A DNA stretch of 64,000 nucleotides from Thalassobius sp049116315 (GTDB lineage: Bacteria > Pseudomonadota > Alphaproteobacteria > Rhodobacterales > Rhodobacteraceae), in assembly GCA_049116315.1 (NCBI GenBank), contig JAGDZD010000004.1:500064-564063 (forward strand), in the 5' to 3' direction. The stretch's first letter is position 1. Each line of letters starts with the position of its first letter. A program made the position numbers and the translations under genes. A model generated the notes under the pieces. The model was not told where the DNA came from. It did not search any database and saw only the letters and a list, made by a program, of their open reading frames with translations. Shown here piece after piece: positions 36,173 through 44,765 of the stretch.

Positions 36173-37888
36173 ATGCCTAACACCGATGGATTGACCCCCG
36201 ACTCTAGCGCGCTCTCTAAGCAAAGCGCTTACGAGGCCTATGAGCACCTAAGCAGCCCGATCATGGTTTGCGACAGCGACCTGATTGTGCGCTACGTGAA
36301 TTCTGTGGGCTATAAACTGTTCGAAAGCTTGGAAGCGGATATCAAAGCCGACCTTCCAAATTTTGCCGCCCGCGATATCGTGGGCCAGAAAATCGACGCC
36401 TTTCATAAGAACCCCTCTTATCAGCATGGTGTTGTGGCGCAGATGCGTGAAACCCATCAGGGCAAGTTCCAGATTGGCACCACCCATCTGGCCTTTCATG
36501 CGTCGCCCAACTTTGGCGAAGATGGTGCATTGGATGCCGTGGTTGTTGAATGGCAAGATCGCACCAGCGAATTGAAAGCCAAATCAGATCTTGAAACCTT
36601 TTTGAACGATGCGTGTTCGATGGCCCTCAGCCATGAGGCCGGAACCATCAGCGCCTTCTTTGATGCTGACAAATACCCAAGCGAATTGGCCGAAGTTGCC
36701 AAATCCGTGAACGAGATGGTCGCCGGACACATCCACGTTCAAAAGCGTATGGTCAGCACAATCGAAGCCTTTGGCGCGGGTGATTTTGACTATCACCTCG
36801 AAGCGTTCCCCGGCGAAAAAGCCTTTGTGAACAAGAGCATCGAAAAGGTTCGCGAAAACTCTCGTGCGATGAACCAAGAGATCATCCATGCTTCACGCTC
36901 GATCAGCGAAGGCGATTTGTCGATCGACATCGACCTCAGCAAATTTGAAGGTGCTTATCACGAGGTGATGAGCTCGTTTGTGCAAACCTTCCACGAGCTC
37001 AGCGAGCTTGTTGGCGGTATGAACAACCAGATCCTTGAGATTTCGAAATCCGCCCAAGCGGTGTCCGCCTCTTCGACCACCCTGTCCAGTGCATCGCAGA
37101 AAACATCCAACGCAATTGACGAAATTTCGTCCTCGTTTGATGAAACGGAAAGCATGGTGCGCGCGGCCTCTGATGCGTCGACCAAAGCCCACACCGTGGC
37201 CTCCACTGCCAGCGATTCTGCCAGCGAAGGTTCGGAAACCATGAGCAATATGCTCAAGGCGATGGAAAGCATCGATCACACCTCTCGCTCGATCAGTTCG
37301 ATCAACAAGGTCATTGATGAAATTGCCTTCCAAACCAACCTCTTGGCGTTGAATGCTGCGGTTGAAGCGGCCCGTGCCGGCACCCATGGTCGCGGCTTTG
37401 CGGTTGTGGCGCAAGAAGTGCGGACATTGGCGCAGCGCTCTGCGAAAGCCGCACGCGAGACCACATCTTTGATCGATGACTCGATGCAGGCCATTTCTGA
37501 AGGCGTCGACATCGCCAACAAGATGGACTCAAGCTTTAACGAGCTGTCAGACGCCTTTGACGAGGTGCAGGTTCTGGTGGGTGAAATCAACGCCGCAACC
37601 AAAGAACAGCAAGCCGCTGTGGCACATATTTCCTCGGCTGTTTCTGAAATTGCCGGCGGTGCCTCGACGGCGGATGTCGAATCCACGTCGCTTGCAACCG
37701 GCGCAGAACAGCTTTCAGAAAATGCCAATCAAATGCGCCACCGTTTGGGCCGCTTTAAGCTGCGTGAGCGGGCACAGGGTGCCTCGTTCCAAGGCATGCC
37801 TGATCTGGCCAGCCTGCCCCCAGAAATGGCGGCTGAGATCGAAAAACTGATCACACATAATGGCCCCAAAGGCTATGCGGCTGAATAA
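36173..37888 (+). CDS. Soluble PAS-containing methyl-accepting chemotaxis protein
   Basis: The 571-residue protein has no membrane segment. A PAS-like domain spans about 20-135, two HAMP-like modules lie around 190-290, and the coiled-coil signalling domain has the conserved hairpin tip IDEIAFQTNLLALNAAVEAARAG. It should signal through CheW/CheA from the cytoplasm, perhaps sensing redox or a small ligand through PAS. It lacks a C-terminal CheR-docking pentapeptide. It is divergent from purM with 163 bp between them. Confidence 0.9.
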   Translation: MPNTDGLTPDSSALSKQSAYEAYEHLSSPIMVCDSDLIVRYVNSVGYKLFESLEADIKADLPNFAARDIVGQKIDAFHKNPSYQHGVVAQMRETHQGKFQIGTTHLAFHASPNFGEDGALDAVVVEWQDRTSELKAKSDLETFLNDACSMALSHEAGTISAFFDADKYPSELAEVAKSVNEMVAGHIHVQKRMVSTIEAFGAGDFDYHLEAFPGEKAFVNKSIEKVRENSRAMNQEIIHASRSISEGDLSIDIDLSKFEGAYHEVMSSFVQTFHELSELVGGMNNQILEISKSAQAVSASSTTLSSASQKTSNAIDEISSSFDETESMVRAASDASTKAHTVASTASDSASEGSETMSNMLKAMESIDHTSRSISSINKVIDEIAFQTNLLALNAAVEAARAGTHGRGFAVVAQEVRTLAQRSAKAARETTSLIDDSMQAISEGVDIANKMDSSFNELSDAFDEVQVLVGEINAATKEQQAAVAHISSAVSEIAGGASTADVESTSLATGAEQLSENANQMRHRLGRFKLRERAQGASFQGMPDLASLPPEMAAEIEKLITHNGPKGYAAE

Positions 37889-37913
37889 GCGGTAACGTGA
37901 TGTGTTAAAACGC

Positions 37914-37946
37914 AAATAGCGGCGCACCAAGCGCCGCTATTTTTAT
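37914..37946 (+). terminator. Terminator between the chemoreceptor and aldehyde dehydrogenase genes
   Basis: Perfect 12-bp arms AAATAGCGGCGC and GCGCCGCTATTT flank ACCAA and continue into TTAT. The AAAT/ATTT ends make it usable from both convergent sides. Confidence 0.88.
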
Positions 37947-37990
37947 GTCCGGTGCTGAAAACAGCCCCGAGACATCCAAGAAATCTGGCT

Positions 37991-39514
37991 TTAGAAAAAG
38001 CCCAGTTTGTTGGGGTTATAGCTCATCAGAATGTTCTTGGTTTGCTGATAGTGATCCAACATCATTTTGTGGTTTTCACGACCAAGGCCAGACTGCTTAT
38101 AGCCACCAAAGGCGGCATGCGCTGGATATGCGTGATAGTTGTTCACCCACACGCGACCCGCCTCGATGGCGCGGCCAAAGCGATAGCAGGTGTTGGCATC
38201 ACGCGACCAAACACCCGCGCCCAACCCATACATCGTGTCGTTGGCAATCGCCAAAGCCTCGTCTTCATCCTTGAAGGTTGTGACAGAAACAACGGGACCA
38301 AAAATCTCTTCTTGGAACACGCGCATCTTGTTGTGACCTTTGAGGATCGTTGGCTGAATGTAGTTGCCACCTGCCAGCTCGCCTTCAAAATCAGCGGCGC
38401 CGCCACCGGTCAGAACCTCGGCCCCCTCTTCGCGACCAATGGTCAGATAGGACAGGATTTTTTCCTGCTGTTCCTGACTGGCCTGCGCACCGACCATGGT
38501 TTCTGGATTGCGTGGATCCCCATGTTTGATCGCTTTCACTCGCTCAATCGCCCGCGCAATGAACTCGTCATAAATGTCTTCGTGGATCAACGCACGTGAC
38601 GGACAGGTACAAACCTCACCTTGGTTAAACGCAAACATAACAAAGCCTTCGACGGCTTTGTCAAGAAAGGCGTCATCTTCGGCCATCACATCCTTGAAGA
38701 AGATGTTTGGGGATTTCCCACCCAGCTCCAGCGTCACAGGGATCAGGTTGACCGTGGCCGCTTCCATGATTTTGCGCCCTGTTTCGGTTGAACCGGTGAA
38801 GGCGATTTTGGCGATGCGTGGGCTGCGCGCCAGATCCGCCCCAACTTCGGCCCCATAGCCGTTCACGATGTTCAACACACCAGCAGGCAGATAATCTGCA
38901 ATAATTTCTGCCAGAACCATGATGGCCGCCGGAGTCTGCTCGGCCGGTTTCAACACAACACAGTTGCCCGCCGCCAATGCAGGCGCCAGTTTCCACGCTG
39001 CCATCAAAATCGAGAAGTTCCACGGAATGATCTGGCCCACAACGCCCAATGGCTCGTGGAAGTGATAGGCGATTGTGTCGCCATCTATCTCAGACATGTT
39101 GCCTTCTTGGCCTCGCAAAGTGCCTGCGAAATAGCGGAAATGGTCAGCCGTCAAAGGAATGTCGGCTGCGCGTGTTTCGCGGATCGGCTTGCCATTGTCC
39201 CATGTTTCCGCCTGCGCCAGACGCTCCAGATTGGCCTCGATGGCATCTGCAATCTTCAACAATGTGTTCGAGCGTTCCGTGGCAGATTTTGCGCCCCACG
39301 CGCCCTTGGCTGCATGGGCTGCATCCAAGGCCAGCTCAAGATCGGCGGCGTCAGACCGGGCCACTTCGGTGACTTTTTCGCCGGTGATCGGGGTGACATT
39401 GTCAAAATAGCGCCCATTCACCGGGGGGGTGAACACCCCACCAATAAAGTTGTCATACCGTGCGTTAAATGGCGAAACATAGGTGCCCGCCGTGGTGTGC
39501 GTCATGTCGTTCAT
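37991..39514 (-). CDS. NAD-dependent aldehyde dehydrogenase (acetaldehyde/ExaC-like)
   Basis: The 507-residue enzyme has the ALDH motifs: FTGSTETGRKIM for NAD, LELGGKSPNI with the general-base Glu, and the catalytic Cys in NQGEVCTCPSRAL. The double-Cys loop and the paired AcoR-like regulator fit acetaldehyde dehydrogenases of ethanol or acetoin metabolism. It starts at ATG 39514 after GGAGG. The regulator gene lies just upstream on the same strand with a 20-bp palindrome in between. Confidence 0.92.
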   Translation of the reverse strand: MNDMTHTTAGTYVSPFNARYDNFIGGVFTPPVNGRYFDNVTPITGEKVTEVARSDAADLELALDAAHAAKGAWGAKSATERSNTLLKIADAIEANLERLAQAETWDNGKPIRETRAADIPLTADHFRYFAGTLRGQEGNMSEIDGDTIAYHFHEPLGVVGQIIPWNFSILMAAWKLAPALAAGNCVVLKPAEQTPAAIMVLAEIIADYLPAGVLNIVNGYGAEVGADLARSPRIAKIAFTGSTETGRKIMEAATVNLIPVTLELGGKSPNIFFKDVMAEDDAFLDKAVEGFVMFAFNQGEVCTCPSRALIHEDIYDEFIARAIERVKAIKHGDPRNPETMVGAQASQEQQEKILSYLTIGREEGAEVLTGGGAADFEGELAGGNYIQPTILKGHNKMRVFQEEIFGPVVSVTTFKDEDEALAIANDTMYGLGAGVWSRDANTCYRFGRAIEAGRVWVNNYHAYPAHAAFGGYKQSGLGRENHKMMLDHYQQTKNILMSYNPNKLGFF

Positions 39515-39615
39515 GTGTTTTCCTCCAGTACTCCAGGTCCTCCACCCGGATTACAAAGGAACATGACGGTCCCGAATGGCGCGGTCATCGGCATGAGGCG
39601 CGTTGACGGGCTGAC

Positions 39616-39635
39616 CTGTCTCAGGGCTGAGACAG
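39616..39635. promoter_or_regulatory. Perfect palindrome upstream of the aldehyde dehydrogenase gene
   Basis: CTGTCTCAG and CTGAGACAG flank a GG centre, 102 bp upstream of the dehydrogenase ATG and six bases beyond the stop of the GAF/Fis regulator. No T-run follows on the minus strand, so an operator or upstream activating site is more likely than a terminator. Confidence 0.65.
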
Positions 39636-39641
39636 TTTGGC

Positions 39642-40601
39642 TTAGCTATCGTCTAACCCAAGCCGTTTCATCCGCCGATAGAGGGTCGCGCGGCCAATTC
39701 CGAGCTGTCGCGCCGCCTGACTGACGTTGCCATCCGCCCGTGCCAATGCCCGAATCACAGCTGCGCGCTCTGCTTTTTCAAACCCCGTTGGCCCATCTTC
39801 GCGCCCCAAAATGTCAGCCGCAGGGCGCGGTGTCAGGCTGTTGGTGCTGTTCATGCCAAAGACCCGCCGGGCTTCGCGTGTGGCGCCCACCACGAGATCA
39901 TTGTCATCAATCGCCAGCAAAGTGGCCGCCTCAGCGTCATCACTTTCCGCAACCACAATGCGCGCGGCGGTGAAAGCTGCGCGAAAATTGGCTTCTTCGA
40001 TTGCTCGGGCGGTCTGCGCCACCTGTGCACCAATCAAGCGATTGAACGACTCCGTCTGATCCGCTCGTGCCGAAGAAACATCCAACGCCGCCACAATCTG
40101 ACCGTCGCTGCCATAGATCGGCGCATCGATACAGCTCATCCCGGTGTTGCGGGCATAGAAATGCTCGTCTTGATGAATGATCAGACGGCGTTGTTCTGCC
40201 AAACAAGTGCCGATGCCATTGGTGCCTTCACGCTCTTCGCTCCAATCAGCGCCGACGCCCAGCCCCCAACTGGCAAAATCCGAAGCATCTGCTTCGCGCA
40301 GACGTTGATCCAACACCACACCCTCGACGTCCGTCAAAAACACCGCGCACCCTGATTGCCCCACCAAAGAGAACAACATATCGAGCCGCGGCGCAGCCAC
40401 CGTCATGAATTTTTCAAGCGCTGCCACCCGGTGATGCAGAGCCGACTGTTCCAGCAATTCTGGTGCCCGGCGTTCGTCGGGATCCAAGCCATGTTTGACC
40501 GCAGAACGATGCCAACTTGCCGCCACCCGAGAGCGCGCGGCAGCGCTTGAAGATTGCGCAGTTTCGTACACTTTTTCGGCGTGTGACATCTTGCTCGGCA
40601 T
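39642..40601 (-). CDS. GAF-domain Fis-type regulator lacking the AAA+ domain (AcoR-like)
   Basis: The 319-residue protein has the N-terminal region and GAF domain of AcoR-type activators (HHRVAALEKFMTVAAPRLDML ... GTNGIGTCLAEQR) and a C-terminal Fis HTH (GNVSQAARQLGIGRATLYRRMKRL, shortened to QAARQLGIGRATLYRRM as the core). The sigma-54 AAA+ domain found between these in AcoR is absent. It should bind DNA and sense an aldehyde- or acetoin-like effector but must work with another sigma factor. ATG 40601 follows GAGAGG. It sits upstream of the aldehyde dehydrogenase gene. Confidence 0.88.
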   Translation of the reverse strand: MPSKMSHAEKVYETAQSSSAAARSRVAASWHRSAVKHGLDPDERRAPELLEQSALHHRVAALEKFMTVAAPRLDMLFSLVGQSGCAVFLTDVEGVVLDQRLREADASDFASWGLGVGADWSEEREGTNGIGTCLAEQRRLIIHQDEHFYARNTGMSCIDAPIYGSDGQIVAALDVSSARADQTESFNRLIGAQVAQTARAIEEANFRAAFTAARIVVAESDDAEAATLLAIDDNDLVVGATREARRVFGMNSTNSLTPRPAADILGREDGPTGFEKAERAAVIRALARADGNVSQAARQLGIGRATLYRRMKRLGLDDS

Positions 40602-40995
40602 AGGCACCTCTCAGCAATTTGAGTGGTATGTGACTACTCATTGTGAAGGTTTTTCGCAAGGTTCAGACAGGTTCGATCCATTTTTGCTCAGCGACGCAAC
40701 CCGCTTTCAAATTCCAAAATTCAATTATTATGACTAATTTTCAATGCCCTACGGTCCGCACTTCTGATGACAGGTTTCTAGGGTCATTGCGATCAGGGGC
40801 GTGAACATTTCCCCCCGGGTCCGCGGCTCAGTCAAGGCGCCCCGTCAAAGCCATGCCCCCAAATTGGCGCGAACACCTGTCCCAATCCATAGATTCTTTC
40901 CCCCGAAGATCGCGCGGGGGACCTTTAGATTTGGTCATGCTGAATTGGGCCTTGGACGCCGTGATTTGCGCCAAACATCGCAGAGGTCCGTGCCC
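40602..40995. other. Intergenic region upstream of the GAF/Fis regulator
   Basis: The 394-bp region is AT-rich around 40680-40740 and has no ORF with coding character. It contains an imperfect GAGT...ACTC inverted repeat near 40621-40640. A promoter for the regulator is expected here. Confidence 0.4.
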
Positions 40996-41646
40996 TCAAT
41001 ACAATTTGGTTTTGTAGGAGTGCTCCAACGCCTCATCCAGCTTTTTCATCTCTTCCGAATCGTCCGGCGCTCCGGTGGTTTGATCCAAAATGATTTTCAC
41101 CAGCGAGGGCATCTCTGACCTGGTTTGAAAGCTCTCTGGATCCCACAATTTGGAACGGCGGAACGCCTTGGCACAGTGCAGGAATACCGTGTCGATATGA
41201 ATAACAATCGCCACCTTGGGCAGGCGGTCCTTCACCTTCAATTGGTCCAGAATCTGCGGATCCGTCGTCAGTTCAGCTCGTCCATTCACCCGCAAAGTGT
41301 CGTCAAACCCGGGCACGATGAACAGCACTCCGACGCTGGGGTTGGCAATGATATTGGACAGGCTGTCCAAGCGATTGTTGCCGGGACGATCGGGAATGAC
41401 CAAGGTTTGACGATCCAAAATCTTGACGAACCCAGCTGGATCGCCTCGTGGGCTGACATCCGCTTTGCCATCCACACCTTGAGTACCCAAACAGATAAAC
41501 GGAGCACGGCGAATGAACTCTTCGGCGTGCGAATCCAGCGCCTTAAGACTTTTCTTGATCGCCAAATCATGTGTGGGCGGAAACAGAGCGCGCAACGCCT
41601 CTTCGTCTTGAATGATATAATCTGCGTTCAGTTCAACCGTCGCCAT
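40996..41646 (-). CDS. Pyridoxamine 5'-phosphate oxidase-like flavoprotein (MSMEG_1061-type)
   Basis: The 216-residue protein has the split-barrel FMN-binding pattern (ADVSPRGDPAGFVKILD, IIANPSVGVLFIVPG, VHIDTVFLHCAKAFRRSKLW). Related proteins are FMN- or F420-dependent reductases of unknown substrate. ATG 41646 follows GGGAGGACC. The 264 bp upstream (41647-41910) hold no gene. Confidence 0.86.
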   Translation of the reverse strand: MATVELNADYIIQDEEALRALFPPTHDLAIKKSLKALDSHAEEFIRRAPFICLGTQGVDGKADVSPRGDPAGFVKILDRQTLVIPDRPGNNRLDSLSNIIANPSVGVLFIVPGFDDTLRVNGRAELTTDPQILDQLKVKDRLPKVAIVIHIDTVFLHCAKAFRRSKLWDPESFQTRSEMPSLVKIILDQTTGAPDDSEEMKKLDEALEHSYKTKLY

Positions 41647-41910
41647 TTGCTGGTCCTCCCGACACGGAACGTGCCTTGGATGACCCTAAACGGCATTTAA
41701 TTCGACAGTCAAATAAAACATCCTTCAAGGCGGCAGCGTCCCCCCCAAAGAGGCTATGAACAGCTGCGGATCCCCTTTGAGGAGGGCGGGCGATTGCGCC
41801 ATTACGCACCTGGACCGAAGGGTGTTAGATTCAAACGTTAACACAGTGTCATCTGAAGCGGTGCCGTCAGGCGATGCCAGCACCCCCCATCGTGGTTGCG
41901 CGGCATCGGA

Positions 41911-42999
41911 TTAAGGCCTCAGCATCTTTAGAACTGCCTGTGACGCTTCCAAAGCGCCTTCGAGATAGCCGCCAAATTCCGGGGCCATTTCGCTGCCGGC
42001 AAAGAAGAGCGCCCCCGGCCAAAGGTCCTGCATCCCGGCGGGCAGACCATAGGTGGGGTGGGCATACATCGGCGCTTGATCCGCGGGTGTTGCGGTCAGT
42101 GGATCGTCGGCCCAATCTTTCACTATCAGCTTTTGTGGTGTGGCAGCCTCTGCCCCAAACAAACGCCCCAGCTGAGCGCAAATATGGTGGCGCAATTTGG
42201 TTTGATCCCGGCGATCATTCAGCCCCCATCCGATAAACCCAAACAAGGCATAGCCCTCTTCAAACACTGCACAGGCATCGTGAATTTCGACCAAAGGCCC
42301 ATGGCGACTGCTGGCGTCCCCCGACAATCCCGCGTTGCGCCAAAGTGGGCGATCATAGATGGCAATTGCTTTGGCCTGCCCTGCCATCCATGTGGGCACC
42401 GCTTGTAGCGCCGCCATCATTGCCGAAGGCAAAGCGGGCTCAAACTGAATTTGGGCCGCAAGACGCGGAGGCATGGCGATGACCACCCGGTCGGCCTGCA
42501 CGCGGGTGCCGTCTTCAAACTGGGCCGTGACCGTTTGACCTTGCCATGACAAAGCCACCACTTTTGCTCCCAACCGCTTTCGCCCGTTTGGCAGGTGCGC
42601 CGCCAGCGCCTCGGTCAACTGGCTGAGCCCGCCCATAAGGCGCCAAGAGCCCGCCATCGAGGCAAAGCCACGCCCGTGCTGCACCTGCCCCTGTTCGTTC
42701 TCATAGACCAACTGACCTTTGGAAAATTGGTCAAACCGGTGCAGGTTCAACCGTTTGATCAACGCCGCGATCCGGGGCTGGCCGGGCCAAAACCAAGCTG
42801 GTCCGAGGTCATAGGCCGCCGCTTTGTGCGCTGTGGATTTGATCCGGCCCCCAAAACGCTTGCGCGCCTCAACAAGCAGGTAATCCTGCCCGTCCCGTTC
42901 AAGCGCCTCAGCCAACGCCAATCCAGACAAGCCACCGCCAACAATCAATGTTTTCACATCTGCCACTTTCTGCTTCAGGAGCCTTGTCTTCTTGGACAC
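41911..42999 (-). CDS. FAD-dependent flavin monoamine oxidase-like protein
   Basis: The 362-residue protein has the FAD dinucleotide motif LIVGGGLSGLALAEALE followed by FGGRIKS and the C-terminal FAD contact FAGSEMAPEFGGYLEGA. It would oxidise a primary or secondary amine or a related substrate; the substrate is unknown. The N-terminal 13 residues before the FAD motif are variable, so the start could be slightly later. Confidence 0.88.
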   Translation of the reverse strand: MSKKTRLLKQKVADVKTLIVGGGLSGLALAEALERDGQDYLLVEARKRFGGRIKSTAHKAAAYDLGPAWFWPGQPRIAALIKRLNLHRFDQFSKGQLVYENEQGQVQHGRGFASMAGSWRLMGGLSQLTEALAAHLPNGRKRLGAKVVALSWQGQTVTAQFEDGTRVQADRVVIAMPPRLAAQIQFEPALPSAMMAALQAVPTWMAGQAKAIAIYDRPLWRNAGLSGDASSRHGPLVEIHDACAVFEEGYALFGFIGWGLNDRRDQTKLRHHICAQLGRLFGAEAATPQKLIVKDWADDPLTATPADQAPMYAHPTYGLPAGMQDLWPGALFFAGSEMAPEFGGYLEGALEASQAVLKMLRP

Positions 43000-43051
43000 T
43001 TTGGTATCGTCACCCTGCCCACCACAGTCAGGACCCGTTCACCAACCAAGG

Positions 43052-43720
43052 TCAGGGAGTTGGGGCTTTGGCGAAGGGCAAGTGCCCCGTTTTCATCCAG
43101 ATTTTCGCCCCGTCAGGCCCTGCCGTTATCGACAGGCTTTCGCCATCAGGCAGGCGCAGCCATGCGTTTTCGCCAAGCTCTTTGCCGTTTTCCATGACAG
43201 AGCCTGCAATAATCAGCGCCTCTATACCGCCGCTATCTGCGACGTGAAGCTCAGCGCCGGGGGTCAAGCTGTGAAATGTCACCACCTCACGCTCATCCCG
43301 ATGCAGCTCGGCCGTGGCAACCCCATTTACGGGTGCGGCCAATTCCTGCTCCATTGTTTTGCGAAATTGCGTTCGGTCATCCATGTCAAATTGCCATAGC
43401 TTTACAAAGATTGTGCAGCCAAGGTCAGACCCCGGTGTGTGTGCAGAGGTTGGCGGATTACGCACATAGGTGCCCGCTGGATAGTCGCCATGTTCATCCT
43501 GAAACGTTCCCTCCAACACGATGAACTCTTCGCCGCCGGTGTGGGTGTGGGCTGAAAACGAACTCTTAGGAGCATAACGCACGATGGTGGTTGCGCGGGC
43601 AACTTCGCCGCCCAGTCGATCCAACATCCGTCTGTCGACACCCGGCATCGGTGACGCTTGCCACTCAAGTTGATCCGAATGAACAACCACACGGGCGTCA
43701 AAATCTGCGTTCAATTCCAT
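43052..43720 (-). CDS. ChrR-like double cupin protein
   Basis: The 222-residue protein has a metal-binding cupin motif (HTHTGGEEFIVLEG) followed by a second cupin-like half, as in the C-terminal domain of the anti-sigma factor ChrR. It lacks the zinc-binding N-terminal anti-sigma part and no ECF sigma gene is adjacent, so it is not ChrR itself. It may sense or process an oxidised ligand. A perfect inverted repeat lies 33 bp upstream of its start. Confidence 0.85.
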   Translation of the reverse strand: MELNADFDARVVVHSDQLEWQASPMPGVDRRMLDRLGGEVARATTIVRYAPKSSFSAHTHTGGEEFIVLEGTFQDEHGDYPAGTYVRNPPTSAHTPGSDLGCTIFVKLWQFDMDDRTQFRKTMEQELAAPVNGVATAELHRDEREVVTFHSLTPGAELHVADSGGIEALIIAGSVMENGKELGENAWLRLPDGESLSITAGPDGAKIWMKTGHLPFAKAPTP

Positions 43721-43752
43721 GTAACAGTCCCCACCTTGGTTTCGATCCAGAC

Positions 43753-43770
43753 CTATCTACCACTAGATAG
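43753..43770. promoter_or_regulatory. Inverted repeat, putative operator of the cupin gene
   Basis: CTATCTA and TAGATAG flank CCAC, a perfect 7-bp repeat of the size bound by TetR- or MarR-type repressors. It lies 33 bp before the cupin ATG, where a promoter is expected. Confidence 0.55.
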
Positions 43771-43946
43771 TTTTGCGTGCAACAAAATGCTGCGCCTCAT
43801 ATTTCACAGCTGCGTTATTGCGATGTGCATTTAGGGGCTTGGGTATGGGTGCGGCATAGAGCGACCAGCCTGCCTGATCCGCTCTGGGTCACACAGTGGC
43901 GCGCTATAGCATACCGGGCCTTAGAGGGCCGTAAAACGGCAGGACA

Positions 43947-44186
43947 TTACGACGCTTTGTAAGCCGCCAAAAGGTCAGTGACCAAAATGCCGTTAATCTT
44001 CATACCGGTAAGATTGGCATCACTGATTTCACAGTCCGAGAGATTCACATTTGTGATCGAAACATTGCTCATATTGATGTCGCTGAAGGTCACGCCTTGC
44101 ATGTTCACATCCTCGAAGCGGCTGTTGGACATATCGACATCTTCAAACGTCGAGTGAGCGATCACTTCTTTCACATGGTGAACCAT
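43947..44186 (-). CDS. Small pentapeptide-repeat protein
   Basis: The 79-residue protein consists mostly of pentapeptide-like repeats (STFEDVDMSNSRFEDVNMQG, then VTFSDINMSNVSITNVNLSD), which should form a right-handed beta helix. It has no signal peptide. Function is unknown. Confidence 0.8.
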   Translation of the reverse strand: MVHHVKEVIAHSTFEDVDMSNSRFEDVNMQGVTFSDINMSNVSITNVNLSDCEISDANLTGMKINGILVTDLLAAYKAS

Positions 44187-44409
44187 AATAATCCTTCCCG
44201 GGTTTGCCCGGTATCAATTGGCGCAATAAAATTAGGGCGAATGCGCAAAGCTTAGCATTCCCCCCCTGCCCGGTCGAGATGCGAGTTCACGACGCGTTTC
44301 CAATCGTGCTGCGCCCTGTGCCTGACCGCTGTCATGGCCTTTCAGGCCGGGCATATCACACCCAGTTGAACGTGGTTTCGGCCAGACGAAACCCGCCCCA
44401 TTTTCGCGC

Positions 44410-44586
44410 CTATTTCTTGTCGCGTGCGGCTTTTTCTTCTTTGGTCAGCTTATTGTTCCAAACGTTGTTGCTCAGGCCCATTTCGGCCGATTGCGGTTTG
44501 GTTTTGCCGACACTGACTTTGCCACCTTTATCCAGATAGGCCTGAATGAGGGCTTCGTCAGTGGTCTCTTTCGCAACATGTTTCAT
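44410..44586 (-). CDS. Small hypothetical protein
   Basis: A 58-residue, Lys-rich product from ATG 44586 (MKHVAKETTDEALIQAYLDK) to KAARDKK. The longer frame from 44706 is not supported. Its helical, charged character and clear start suggest a real gene; no domain is recognised. Confidence 0.6.
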   Translation of the reverse strand: MKHVAKETTDEALIQAYLDKGGKVSVGKTKPQSAEMGLSNNVWNNKLTKEEKAARDKK

Positions 44587-44765
44587 ATCAATTGACCTTT
44601 GTGCTGGGCCCCTTTCGTCAGCGCCGAAATGGCACCTCGATTGGCCTGCACTTTTATCTATACGCGTTTTGGCACCCTTATGTGACACAAATCCACCGCG
44701 ACCCAAAACGTTGACGTGTCACCCACCGTTTCGGGCGGCCAGCCCCCCTTTGAACGCAAAACAGA

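Noticed and set aside
40655..40690. tRNA T-arm-like GGTTCGATCC
   Set aside because: No matching acceptor stem, anticodon arm or CCA-proximal pairing could be drawn around it.
43777..43962. 61-codon plus-strand ORF between the cupin and pentapeptide genes
   Set aside because: No ribosome-binding site or domain, and it runs into the 3' end of the pentapeptide gene on the other strand.
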